A DNA stretch of 30,248 nucleotides, taken from the NCBI GenBank assembly GCA_016463105.1, contig JAEMRY010000007.1, forward strand, positions 1,656-31,903. Direction: 5' to 3'. This DNA is from Ilumatobacteraceae bacterium. GTDB lineage: Bacteria > Actinomycetota > Acidimicrobiia > Acidimicrobiales > Ilumatobacteraceae. Numbering within the stretch: position 1 is the first letter of the stretch; every line of letters begins with the position of its first letter. Below the pieces are notes generated by a model. The model ran no database searches. It was not told the origin of the DNA and was given only the letters and a program-made list of their open reading frames with translations. The position numbers and the translations under genes were made by a program. Below, in pieces: positions 8,685 to 15,993 of the stretch.

Positions 8685-10703
8685 TTCGGTTGATTCGTTT
8701 GTCTTGCGTGTTATGTCTGGTGATGGCTCAACAATCTTTGGCCGACCTAAACCTTCTTGCACAAGTTGAGCAACGGTTGCACCGTCAATAGTTTCTTGCT
8801 CAAGCAATAATTTTGCAACAAGGTCTAATCCGGCACGATTTTTTTCAAGAAGCACGCCTGCACGCACTTCTTGCTCACGCAGAATCAAACCAATTTCAGA
8901 GTCGATCATTCGTGCTGTCTCATCTGAGTATTCACGACCATTTGTCATCAGGTCTTCACCAAGAAATACTTGCTGTTGACCACTCCAAGCCATTGGCCCC
9001 ACTGCATCGCTCATGCCCCATTCTCGAACCATCCGACGTGCAATAGATGTGGCTTGTTCAAGGTCATTGGCCGCACCACTATTGAGGTGACCAAACACGA
9101 TCATCTCTGCGACTCGGCCGCCCATGGCCTTGCAGATCATGTCTTGAAAATACTCGCGCGAGTAAGTGTGACGTTCTTCAGGAAGAGTCCAAGTGATTCC
9201 GAGCGCCATTCCGCGTGGCAAGATCGTGACTTTATGCAATGGATCACTGTTTGGAAGAACAGTTGCTAAAACAGCGTGTCCACCTTCGTGATATGCAGTT
9301 GCGCGCTTTTCTTCAGCGTTAAGAATCAAGCTCTCTCGACGAGCGCCCATGATCACGCGATCACGAGCGTTTTCGAAATCGATGTGTTCAATAATTTTTG
9401 ATCCACGTCGCACGGCAAGCAACGCTGCTTCGTTTACGAGGTTTGCTAGATCTGCACCACTCATGCCAGGGGTTGCCTTAGCCATTATTTCTAAACCAAC
9501 GTCTTCGCCCATTCGCTTGCCTTTTGAATGCACCACGAGAATCGCTAAGCGTTCTTCGCATTCTGGCAACGGCATTATTACTTGACGATCAAATCGACCG
9601 GGGCGCAATAACGCTGCATCTAAAATATCTGGGCGGTTTGTTGCCGCCATAACGATTACACCCTCGGTAGTTTCAAAACCATCCATCTCGGCGAGCAATT
9701 GATTGAGAGTTTGCTCGCGCTCGTCGTGTCCACCACCAAGACCTGCGCCACGCTTACGACCGATTGAATCAATTTCGTCTACGAAGATAATCGCTCTTCC
9801 CATTTTTCGTGCTTGTTGAAATAAGTCACGAACGCGACTTGCACCTACGCCCACGAACATCTCCATAAAGTCAGAACCTGTAACCGACAAGAAACCGACA
9901 CCGGCTTCGCCGGCAACGGCCCGCGCGAACAATGTCTTTCCTGTACCTGGAGGTCCGACTAGCAACACACCCTTTGGCACACGTGCACCAATCTCTTTAA
10001 AACTTTCTGGCATCTTCAAGAAGTCAACTACTTCTTTAATTTCTTGTTTTACACCTGCGTATCCAGCGACATCAGCAAACGTGGTTGCTGGTTTGTCTTC
10101 ATTGTAATTTTTTGCACGGCTGCGACCAATCGACATGATGCTGCCTGCTTGCCCCATGGCGCGACGTTGCATCCAAAAAAAGAATCCCATAATCATCACG
10201 AATGGCAACAACAATGGAATCAAGTTTGTGAAAAAGTTTCCTTGTGGAGTCGCATAGTCATAATCAACGCCTTTTTCTTTCAGCAATGTTTCATCACTTG
10301 CCGACAGAGAAACTGCGCCAGTCGTGACAAATTCGCCACCGTCTTTCAGTTTTCCGCTGATCACGTTTGAGAGATTATTGATTTTGATATTTAAAACTTG
10401 TCCTTGTCCGACTCGATCCAAAAATTCGGTGTAACTAAGTTCTGTTGCTTTTGAAGCTGGCCAAACTCTTGGACCGGCAATCAACAAAATGACGACTGCA
10501 ATGATCGCCCAAGTTGCCCAACGCGGTAAGCCTGGTTTGTCGCCGTCGCTCTGAGGCCCCAAGTTCTTATTTGTTCGCTTGGTTGTCTTTTTGCCAGATT
10601 TTTTTGATGTGAGAGCACCGAACTTGTTTTTAGATTTTTTACGCGAAGTAGTCGGTCGCTTTGATGCTGCTGGTTTTGGTGGTGGAGGGGGAAGTTTCGT
10701 CAC
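8676..10703 (-). CDS. ftsH: ATP-dependent zinc metalloprotease FtsH
   Basis: Membrane-anchored hexameric AAA+ protease that extracts and degrades membrane and some soluble proteins. 675 residues from a GTG start. Domains: a Pro/Lys/Arg-rich cytoplasmic tail (1-60), TM1 (about 62-79), a short extracytoplasmic domain (80-157), TM2 (about 158-177), and the AAA module. That module has Walker A GPPGTGKT (250-257), Walker B IIFVDEID (305-312) and the second region of homology with ATNRPD and RPGRFDR (354-373). The peptidase has HEGGH (472-476) and a third zinc ligand D547 in GAANDLEQ. The tail before TM1 carries about 17 basic residues and is longer than in typical FtsH. A TATCAT box 7 nt before the GTG suggests a leaderless message. 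All catalytic residues are present. Confidence 0.98.
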   Translation of the reverse strand: MTKLPPPPPKPAASKRPTTSRKKSKNKFGALTSKKSGKKTTKRTNKNLGPQSDGDKPGLPRWATWAIIAVVILLIAGPRVWPASKATELSYTEFLDRVGQGQVLNIKINNLSNVISGKLKDGGEFVTTGAVSLSASDETLLKEKGVDYDYATPQGNFFTNLIPLLLPFVMIMGFFFWMQRRAMGQAGSIMSIGRSRAKNYNEDKPATTFADVAGYAGVKQEIKEVVDFLKMPESFKEIGARVPKGVLLVGPPGTGKTLFARAVAGEAGVGFLSVTGSDFMEMFVGVGASRVRDLFQQARKMGRAIIFVDEIDSIGRKRGAGLGGGHDEREQTLNQLLAEMDGFETTEGVIVMAATNRPDILDAALLRPGRFDRQVIMPLPECEERLAILVVHSKGKRMGEDVGLEIMAKATPGMSGADLANLVNEAALLAVRRGSKIIEHIDFENARDRVIMGARRESLILNAEEKRATAYHEGGHAVLATVLPNSDPLHKVTILPRGMALGITWTLPEERHTYSREYFQDMICKAMGGRVAEMIVFGHLNSGAANDLEQATSIARRMVREWGMSDAVGPMAWSGQQQVFLGEDLMTNGREYSDETARMIDSEIGLILREQEVRAGVLLEKNRAGLDLVAKLLLEQETIDGATVAQLVQEGLGRPKIVEPSPDITRKTNESTEQN

Positions 10704-10710
10704 AGATTTA

Positions 10711-10716
10711 ATGATA
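10711..10716 (-). promoter_or_regulatory. Candidate leaderless -10 box for ftsH
   Basis: TATCAT on the minus strand lies 7 nt before the GTG at 10703. A TTGACA (10731-10726) is also present but only 9 bp upstream of the box, which is not standard -35 spacing. Confidence 0.4.
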
Positions 10717-10766
10717 CGACCACCTTGTCAAACCAAGCACAGGTGGGGTTAATTAGCAGGTGCATT

Positions 10767-10793
10767 TTGACACTCGCTTATACTTATTAATTA
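10767..10793 (+). promoter_or_regulatory. Candidate upstream promoter for the DUF3499-CPBP operon
   Basis: A consensus TTGACA (10767-10772) is followed after 15 bp by TAATTA (10788-10793), part of the palindrome TTAATTAA. The spacing is shorter than the ideal 17 bp. It lies in the 133-bp divergent region between ftsH and the DUF3499 gene; nothing else stands out in that region besides the leaderless boxes. Confidence 0.35.
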
Positions 10794-10824
10794 AGCAATC
10801 CACCGAGTTAACCAGTCCATGAAT

Positions 10825-10830
10825 TATTGT
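10825..10830 (+). promoter_or_regulatory. Candidate leaderless -10 box for the DUF3499 gene
   Basis: TATTGT lies exactly 6 nt before the ATG at 10837. This supports that ATG over the in-frame ATG at 10819, whose use would place the box inside the coding region. Confidence 0.4.
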
Positions 10831-10836
10831 GTATCC

Positions 10837-11067
10837 ATGGTTCGTCGTTGCTCTCGTTGTACCTGCAATGAACTCGCATCCATTACTTTGACCTATCAAT
10901 ACAGTCGGGCTCTGGTTTGGATTGATGATTTAACCAGTGAGAGAGATCCGCATGCATACGATCTTTGCGATCGTCACGGCGAGCGGATTACGGCGCCGTC
11001 CGGCTGGCGACTTGAAGATCGACGCAATCGCTTCAGAATAATTATTCCTAACCGCCTAGCGGGATGA
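10837..11067 (+). CDS. DUF3499 family small zinc-ribbon-like protein
   Basis: 76 residues from the ATG at 10837; an in-frame ATG at 10819 would add six residues that look unlike the family. The start MVRRCSRCTC and the stretch HAYDLCDRHGERITAPSGW match what I know of the actinobacterial DUF3499 family. Conserved C5 and C10 with C44 and H47 could form one metal site; an extra C8 is present. The function is unknown. In other actinobacteria this gene sits near manB and ahcY, as it does here (about 3 and 5 kb away). Its stop overlaps the next start by 4 bp (ATGA), so the CPBP gene is probably translated from the same message. Confidence 0.88.
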   Translation: MVRRCSRCTCNELASITLTYQYSRALVWIDDLTSERDPHAYDLCDRHGERITAPSGWRLEDRRNRFRIIIPNRLAG

Positions 11068-11837
11068 GTCAGTCGCCGTGGGCGCCGCCATTTGGCGAAG
11101 ATCCTTACACCGGGGCAGAGCAAGCAAGTGATCAAATAACGACGAGTGATTTTTCTGTTCGAGTAATTGTCGGCACTTGGCTATCTAGCTATGTAGTTGC
11201 ACTTGTTATCACGACAATAATTTTGGGAGCAACGGGCAACATTGATATGGCTGCCGGCGCAGAGCCAAAGTGGTTTCTGGGTGTTTCGGCGATTTCATTG
11301 TGGGGACCGTTTCTTGTCGGTTTATTAATTGTTTCGAACCGATTTGGTAGTGGCAACTTTGCAAAAGATTTTTTTCTGAGTTTTCGCTTAATTGATCTGG
11401 CAGGTATTCCGATTGGTGTCGTAAGTCAGTTGCTGCTCGTAGGTTTGGCTACTTGGCCATTTCGAGTTTTGTTTCCTGAAAAATTCGATCCTGAAAATGT
11501 AGAAAAGCGTGCTCGAGATCTATTTGATAACGCGCATGGATTTTGGCTGGTGGTTCTAGTCGTCGTGGTCGTGTTTGGTGCACCGATTATTGAAGAACTT
11601 GTTTACCGCGGGTTTATTCACGGACATTTGCGTAAAAATATAAATGAACTCGGTGCACTTGTCATCGTTGCAGTTTGGTTTGCTGGAGTTCATTTGCGGA
11701 TTGTCGAGTTTCCAGGATTATTCGTGTTTGCACTTGTGCTTGGAACTTGTTTTCATTTAACCAAGCGGCTCGGCATGTCAGTTGTTGCCCATGTGGCTTT
11801 TAACGCAACTGGGCTTGCGCTTGTTGCATATCTGTAG
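11064..11837 (+). CDS. CPBP-family intramembrane metalloprotease
   Basis: 257 residues, polytopic (about seven hydrophobic segments) after a polar N-terminus of about 30 residues. It carries the three CPBP/Abi motifs in order: EELVYRG (177-183, the E-E-x-x-x-R motif), FAGVH (206-210) and HVAFN (243-247, H-x-x-x-N). These supply the glutamates and histidines of the Rce1-type membrane active site. The substrate is unknown; family members process prenylated proteins in eukaryotes and have varied or undefined roles in bacteria. Translation is coupled to DUF3499 by an ATGA overlap. The motifs are complete, so an active enzyme is plausible. Confidence 0.9.
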   Translation: MSQSPWAPPFGEDPYTGAEQASDQITTSDFSVRVIVGTWLSSYVVALVITTIILGATGNIDMAAGAEPKWFLGVSAISLWGPFLVGLLIVSNRFGSGNFAKDFFLSFRLIDLAGIPIGVVSQLLLVGLATWPFRVLFPEKFDPENVEKRARDLFDNAHGFWLVVLVVVVVFGAPIIEELVYRGFIHGHLRKNINELGALVIVAVWFAGVHLRIVEFPGLFVFALVLGTCFHLTKRLGMSVVAHVAFNATGLALVAYL

Positions 11838-11874
11838 ACGTTTAACTTCGTTTTGAGACTAGAGTTTTGAGACA

Positions 11875-14274
11875 GTGATCGTAAAAAATCTTCGCAAACT
11901 AAACTCACAGCAGATTATTTCACTAGTCGTAGTTACTGCGTCTACATTCGCGTTGTTGCTGACGTTGCATCCAGATTTAATTTTTAGCAACAACACGCCA
12001 ACTGGTGGCGATATGGGAGCCCATGTCTACGGGCCAGCATTTTTGCGAGATTTTCTGTTGCCACATTTTCGTTTGACTGGATGGAGCAACGACTGGTACG
12101 CGGGTTTTCCGATGTATCGGTTTTATATGTTGATTCCGGCGCTTGCTGTTTTGATGGTTGACCTAATTGCTCCGTATGGCATCGCTTTAAAAATTATTGC
12201 CGTGATTGGCATTTTGGCTATGCCGATTTGTACTTGGTTGTTCGGCAAGTTTGCCCGGTTTCTGTTTCCGATTCCAGAGCTATTGACACTTGCGGCAGTT
12301 GTTTTTTTATACGACGAGAGTTTCACAATTTACGGCGGCAATATCGCCTCAACAATGGCGGGTGAGTTTTCATTTTCGATCGCGCTTTCTTTATCAGTCC
12401 TTACTTTTGGTTTGTTTATTCGGGCGTTGAATGAACATCGTGGACGAATGGTTACCGCACTTATGCTTGCGCTCAGCGCACTAAGTCACGGCATCGTGCT
12501 GCTCTTTGTTTTTGGTGGTGTCGTGCTTATAACTTTGATCTGGCAAAGTCGACGAAGCCTAAATACTGCATTCGTGATCATCGGTAATGCAGTGTTGCTG
12601 TCAGCGTTTTGGGTTTTGCCATTTTTGACAGGCCATGCGTTTATGACTGACATGAAATACGAGCCTCGTCCGAGTGGGGCGTCTGATTCGTTTTGGAAGA
12701 TGTTCTTTCCGCTGTCGATTTATTGGAATATTTTTATCACGTTGTTTGCAATTATCGGATTTGTCGCGTGCGTATTGCGTCGTAATCGCACCGGAATATG
12801 GATGGGTGTTTATTGTGCATTGCTTGTTGTTGGAGTTATTGTCGGTCGTGAGAGTCTGCCGGTGATTGGCCTGCTCTGGAACCCGCGTTTGCTTCCATTT
12901 CTTTATTTACTCCGCTACATGCTGATGATGATCGGTGTGTATGAGTTTGTAGTCGGTTTGGTGCGTGTTAGCCAGTTAGAAAGACTTGCACGACAAGCGC
13001 TTAATCAAGAATCTCAAGAACCATTAGTGCCGATTATCTCAATACGTGAAGGTGCAAAATTTAATATGTCATGGATAATTGCGATGACTGTTCTCGTCGC
13101 TGCTGTGATTGGTTTTCGCTTTCAAGAATTACCATTTGGCAAAGTTACGACAAATGCGGATGGCGTGGCGCACTATAACTGGGGGCCAATAAAAACAAAA
13201 TTATCCAATGACGGTTTTGTAGATGGTTGGGCGCGATGGAACTTCACTGGATACGAAGGCAAGAGCGCTTATTTCGAATATCGCGCTGTTGTCGAAACTA
13301 TGAAGTCGCTTGGCAGCGACGATAAGCATGGTTGCGGTCGCGCACTTTGGGAGAGCAGTGGTGAATTAAACAAATATGGAACGACAATGTCGCTGATGTT
13401 GTTGCCGCACTGGACAAATGGCTGCATTGGCTCGATGGAAGGGTTAAATTTTGAGGCTGCTGGCACAACTCCGTATCACTTCATCACTTCGGCGGCGATG
13501 TCAAAGCAGAGCAGTAACCCGGTGCGCGAGTTGCGTTACGACGATAACAATGCTGGCCTCGGCGTGCGATATCTGCAAGAACTTGGCGTGCGATATTTTA
13601 TGGCATTCACACAAGAGGCGATTGATCAGGCTAATTTGCAAGCCGCACTCGTTGAAGTTGCTCGCAGTGGACCATGGGTGATCTATCAAGTCAGCAACAG
13701 CGAGTTAGTCGTGCCGCTCGCAGTGCAACCAGTTATTGCAAACAGCAATGTCGGCGACGCAAAAGAGCGCTGGCTTGAAATTGGCACGAGTTGGTTTCAG
13801 CATCCAGAAGACTGGGCTGCTGTGCCTGCTGCTGATGGCCCAGATTCGTGGCAACACGTCGATGTAGAAGTTGACTTAACTCGCCGCGAGGGCGAACCAG
13901 GTGCGTCAAGTCGTCGTGTCGACATTGTTTTACCGACGCAAGATATAACTGTTGTTGTTTCAGAGCCAGTACAGGTGACAAATATCGTGCTCGAAGATTC
14001 TGCAATTTCATTTAGTGTCGACAAAATTGGTCAACCGATTCTAGTTCGCATGAGTTATTTTCCGAACTGGAAGGTCTCTGGTGCGAAAGGTCCATATCGT
14101 GTTGCGCCGAACATGATGGTCGTTGTGCCAACACAGAAAGATATTCGTCTGCATTACGGATATACAAAAATAGATTTTTTTGCATATCTACTGACTGCAC
14201 TTGGGATCGCAATAGCGATTTTGCGTTGGCGTCGCCGCAGTGCTTTGCGAATGAGTGAAGCCTTAATCAACTAG
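11875..14274 (+). CDS. Large GT-C/YfhO-like membrane protein (PTPS-related type)
   Basis: 799 residues with a GTG start. About 12 membrane segments occupy residues 15-430. The first extracytoplasmic loop contains TPTGGDMGAH (41-50), a D-x-x-x-H arrangement like the acidic loop of GT-C glycosyltransferases, followed by GWSNDWYAGFPMYRF (69-83). A long outside domain (about 435-760) ends with FPNWKVSGAKGPYRVAPN and LHYG, then a final helix near 770-785 and a basic tail. The overall pattern resembles proteins annotated as 6-pyruvoyl-tetrahydropterin synthase-related or YfhO-like, which are thought to be lipid-linked-sugar transferases. It lies 37 bp after the CPBP gene and 11 bp before manB, consistent with glycan assembly. 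Exact activity unknown. Confidence 0.75.
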   Translation: MIVKNLRKLNSQQIISLVVVTASTFALLLTLHPDLIFSNNTPTGGDMGAHVYGPAFLRDFLLPHFRLTGWSNDWYAGFPMYRFYMLIPALAVLMVDLIAPYGIALKIIAVIGILAMPICTWLFGKFARFLFPIPELLTLAAVVFLYDESFTIYGGNIASTMAGEFSFSIALSLSVLTFGLFIRALNEHRGRMVTALMLALSALSHGIVLLFVFGGVVLITLIWQSRRSLNTAFVIIGNAVLLSAFWVLPFLTGHAFMTDMKYEPRPSGASDSFWKMFFPLSIYWNIFITLFAIIGFVACVLRRNRTGIWMGVYCALLVVGVIVGRESLPVIGLLWNPRLLPFLYLLRYMLMMIGVYEFVVGLVRVSQLERLARQALNQESQEPLVPIISIREGAKFNMSWIIAMTVLVAAVIGFRFQELPFGKVTTNADGVAHYNWGPIKTKLSNDGFVDGWARWNFTGYEGKSAYFEYRAVVETMKSLGSDDKHGCGRALWESSGELNKYGTTMSLMLLPHWTNGCIGSMEGLNFEAAGTTPYHFITSAAMSKQSSNPVRELRYDDNNAGLGVRYLQELGVRYFMAFTQEAIDQANLQAALVEVARSGPWVIYQVSNSELVVPLAVQPVIANSNVGDAKERWLEIGTSWFQHPEDWAAVPAADGPDSWQHVDVEVDLTRREGEPGASSRRVDIVLPTQDITVVVSEPVQVTNIVLEDSAISFSVDKIGQPILVRMSYFPNWKVSGAKGPYRVAPNMMVVVPTQKDIRLHYGYTKIDFFAYLLTALGIAIAILRWRRRSALRMSEALIN

Positions 14275-14277
14275 TAT
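14272..14277 (+). promoter_or_regulatory. Candidate leaderless -10 box for manB
   Basis: TAGTAT begins with the TAG stop codon of the upstream gene and ends 8 nt before the manB GTG, so manB may have its own promoter inside what looks like an operon. Confidence 0.35.
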
Positions 14278-14285
14278 TTCCAGTC

Positions 14286-15638
14286 GTGCCAAACTTAGAA
14301 GCAATTGTCAAGGCTTACGACATTCGGGGAACAGTCCCAGATCAGTTAGACGAAATTGCGGCGCATGCACTAGGTGTGGCCTTTGCAAAGTTTTCAAATG
14401 CAAAACTAATTGTTGTCGCACATGACATGCGTCCAAGTGGACCAGATTTAGCCGACGCGTTTCAGCGAGGATTAACCGAGCAAGGTGTCAATGTAATTAA
14501 TTTGGGTCTAGCAAGCACCGACATGCTTTATTTTGCATCAGGAAAACTCGATGCACCAGGGGCAATGTTTACGGCATCGCATAATCCTGCTCAGTACAAC
14601 GGCATCAAATGTTGTTTATCTGGTGCGCGTTCAATTGGCATCGATAATGGTCTGCGTGAAATGAAGGCGATTGCTCAAGATGTATTAGATGGCAAAGGTC
14701 TTGCTGTCGCCGCGTCAACCGGCGAGGTAACACGCAAAAATATGCTTGCAGAGTTTGTTGATCATGTCGTTGGATTCATTGACACGAAGTCATTGCGAAA
14801 GTTGCGCATTGTGGCTGACACGGCAAATGGTATGGGCGGGCTGGTTGCTCCAGCAGTTTTTGATCGTCTAGGAGAATTTGACCTTGAAGTTATGTACGGC
14901 GAACTTGACGGCACTTTTCCTAATCATCCTGCTGATCCAATTCAGCCGGCAAATCAGCGCGATCTTCAAGCGCGTGTGATCTCGGGCAAGTTTGATGTTG
15001 GTTTGGCTTTTGACGGTGATGCCGACCGCGTTTTTTTGGTTGACGAAAACGGAAAGAGCGTCTCTGGCAGCACAACAACCGCATTGCTGGCTTCGGTATT
15101 TTTGCGTACGAATCCCAAATCAACAATTCTTTACAACTTAATTTGTTCGCGAGTCGTGCCCGAAACAATTACTAGCCTCGGTGGCACGCCAATTCGCACC
15201 AAAAATGGTCATAGTTATATGAAGCAAGTAATGGCACAGACTGGCGCCGTGTTTGCTGGCGAGCATTCTGGTCATTATTACTTTGCCGATAACTATCGTG
15301 CCGATAGCGGGCTAATTGCGACAATGGTTGTGCTTGGAGAGATGTGTCGAACCGGCAAGACATTGTCTGAATTACGAGCACCGTTCGAAAAATACTCCAG
15401 TAGCGGAGAGATCAATACGCAGGTTGAAGATATCTCGGTTGTGATTGATCGTGTCGCCAAGAAATTTTCGGCTTACCCACAAGATCACTTAGACGGACTG
15501 ACAGTTGATTGTGGTTCTTGGTGGTTTAATGTTCGAGCATCGAATACTGAACCACTTTTGCGACTCAATCTTGAGGCAGCAACTCGCGAAGAGTGTGACG
15601 AACATGTTGCAGAGTTATTGATGCTGATCACTGCCTAA
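14286..15638 (+). CDS. manB: Phosphomannomutase/phosphoglucomutase
   Basis: Interconverts mannose-6-phosphate and mannose-1-phosphate (possibly also glucose phosphates), feeding GDP-mannose synthesis. 450 residues of the alpha-D-phosphohexomutase superfamily. It shows TASHNP with the phosphoserine S98 (96-101), the magnesium loop DGDADR (243-248), the sugar-specificity loop GEHSGH (325-330) and the phosphate-binding RASNTEPLLR (417-426). The GTG at 14286 places KAYDIRG at residue 9, as in the family. Product use fits gmd in the same window. The DUF3499-manB-Trm112 grouping is typical of actinobacteria. No GDP-mannose pyrophosphorylase is encoded here. Confidence 0.96.
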   Translation: MPNLEAIVKAYDIRGTVPDQLDEIAAHALGVAFAKFSNAKLIVVAHDMRPSGPDLADAFQRGLTEQGVNVINLGLASTDMLYFASGKLDAPGAMFTASHNPAQYNGIKCCLSGARSIGIDNGLREMKAIAQDVLDGKGLAVAASTGEVTRKNMLAEFVDHVVGFIDTKSLRKLRIVADTANGMGGLVAPAVFDRLGEFDLEVMYGELDGTFPNHPADPIQPANQRDLQARVISGKFDVGLAFDGDADRVFLVDENGKSVSGSTTTALLASVFLRTNPKSTILYNLICSRVVPETITSLGGTPIRTKNGHSYMKQVMAQTGAVFAGEHSGHYYFADNYRADSGLIATMVVLGEMCRTGKTLSELRAPFEKYSSSGEINTQVEDISVVIDRVAKKFSAYPQDHLDGLTVDCGSWWFNVRASNTEPLLRLNLEAATREECDEHVAELLMLITA

Positions 15639-15643
15639 GCAGT

Positions 15644-15707
15644 GCTTCAACCGTGATTATTCTGCGACTATTCTGCGACTATTCTGTGCAAGTGTTATCG
15701 TTGAAGC
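15644..15707. repeat. 11-bp tandem repeat flanked by an 8-bp inverted repeat, upstream of the Trm112-like gene
   Basis: ATTCTGCGACT occurs at 15659-15669 and 15670-15680, with a third partial copy from 15681 (ATTCTG). The array is flanked by GCTTCAAC (15644-15651) and its exact complement GTTGAAGC (15700-15707), which ends one base before the ATG. The 70-bp gap holds nothing else except a TATCGT box. Confidence 0.55.
15696..15701 (+). promoter_or_regulatory. Candidate leaderless -10 box for the Trm112-like gene
   Basis: TATCGT ends 7 nt before the ATG at 15709. It overlaps the right arm of the inverted repeat at 15700-15707. Confidence 0.3.
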
Positions 15708-15708
15708 C

Positions 15709-15954
15709 ATGGTTGTTGAACATTCGTCTTTGAATCCGTTGTTGCTTGAGATCTTGGCTTGCCCAAAAGATAAAGGCAGTTTGATCTACTTCGAAGATGA
15801 ACAAATTCTCTACAACCCACGTTTGCAGATGTGTTACGAAATTCGTCAAGGCATCCCTGTGATGCTGATCGCCGAAGCCAAAAACCTTAACCAAATCGAG
15901 CATGAGCGACTTATGGGCAAGGCGTCACAACTTGGTCTCAAACCAACTTTTTAA
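15709..15954 (+). CDS. Trm112/UPF0434-family small protein with reduced zinc ligands
   Basis: 81 residues. The core LLEILACPKDKGSL (12-25) and YEIRQGIPVML (43-53) are the two conserved blocks of the Trm112p-like family, a small zinc-ribbon scaffold that in other organisms activates methyltransferases. In the zinc-binding form there are two C-x-x-C pairs; here only C18 is kept in the first block (CPKD), and the second pair is replaced by NPRL, with a stray C42. I believe this loss is usual in actinobacterial members near manB, so the protein probably folds without zinc. A TATCGT box 7 nt upstream and the absence of a Shine-Dalgarno support the ATG at 15709. The partner is unknown; the neighbouring methylation-cycle gene ahcY is suggestive only. 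Confidence 0.85.
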   Translation: MVVEHSSLNPLLLEILACPKDKGSLIYFEDEQILYNPRLQMCYEIRQGIPVMLIAEAKNLNQIEHERLMGKASQLGLKPTF

Positions 15955-15983
15955 TTAAAGCCAGTTATTAAAAATAAACAATC

Positions 15984-15988
15984 AGGAG
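15984..15988 (+). promoter_or_regulatory. Strong Shine-Dalgarno of ahcY
   Basis: AGGAG lies 5 nt before the ahcY ATG. It is one of only two strong ribosome binding sites I see in the window and fixes the start. Confidence 0.8.
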
Positions 15989-15993
15989 AAAAA

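Noticed and set aside
9276..9290. HEGGH instead of HEAGH in FtsH as a catalytic change
   Set aside because: The H-E-x-x-H residues are intact and I believe the Gly variant occurs in other actinobacterial FtsH proteins.
15955..15993. SAH or SAM riboswitch before ahcY
   Set aside because: Only 39 bp separate ahcY from the upstream gene, too short for a known class, and no stem is visible.
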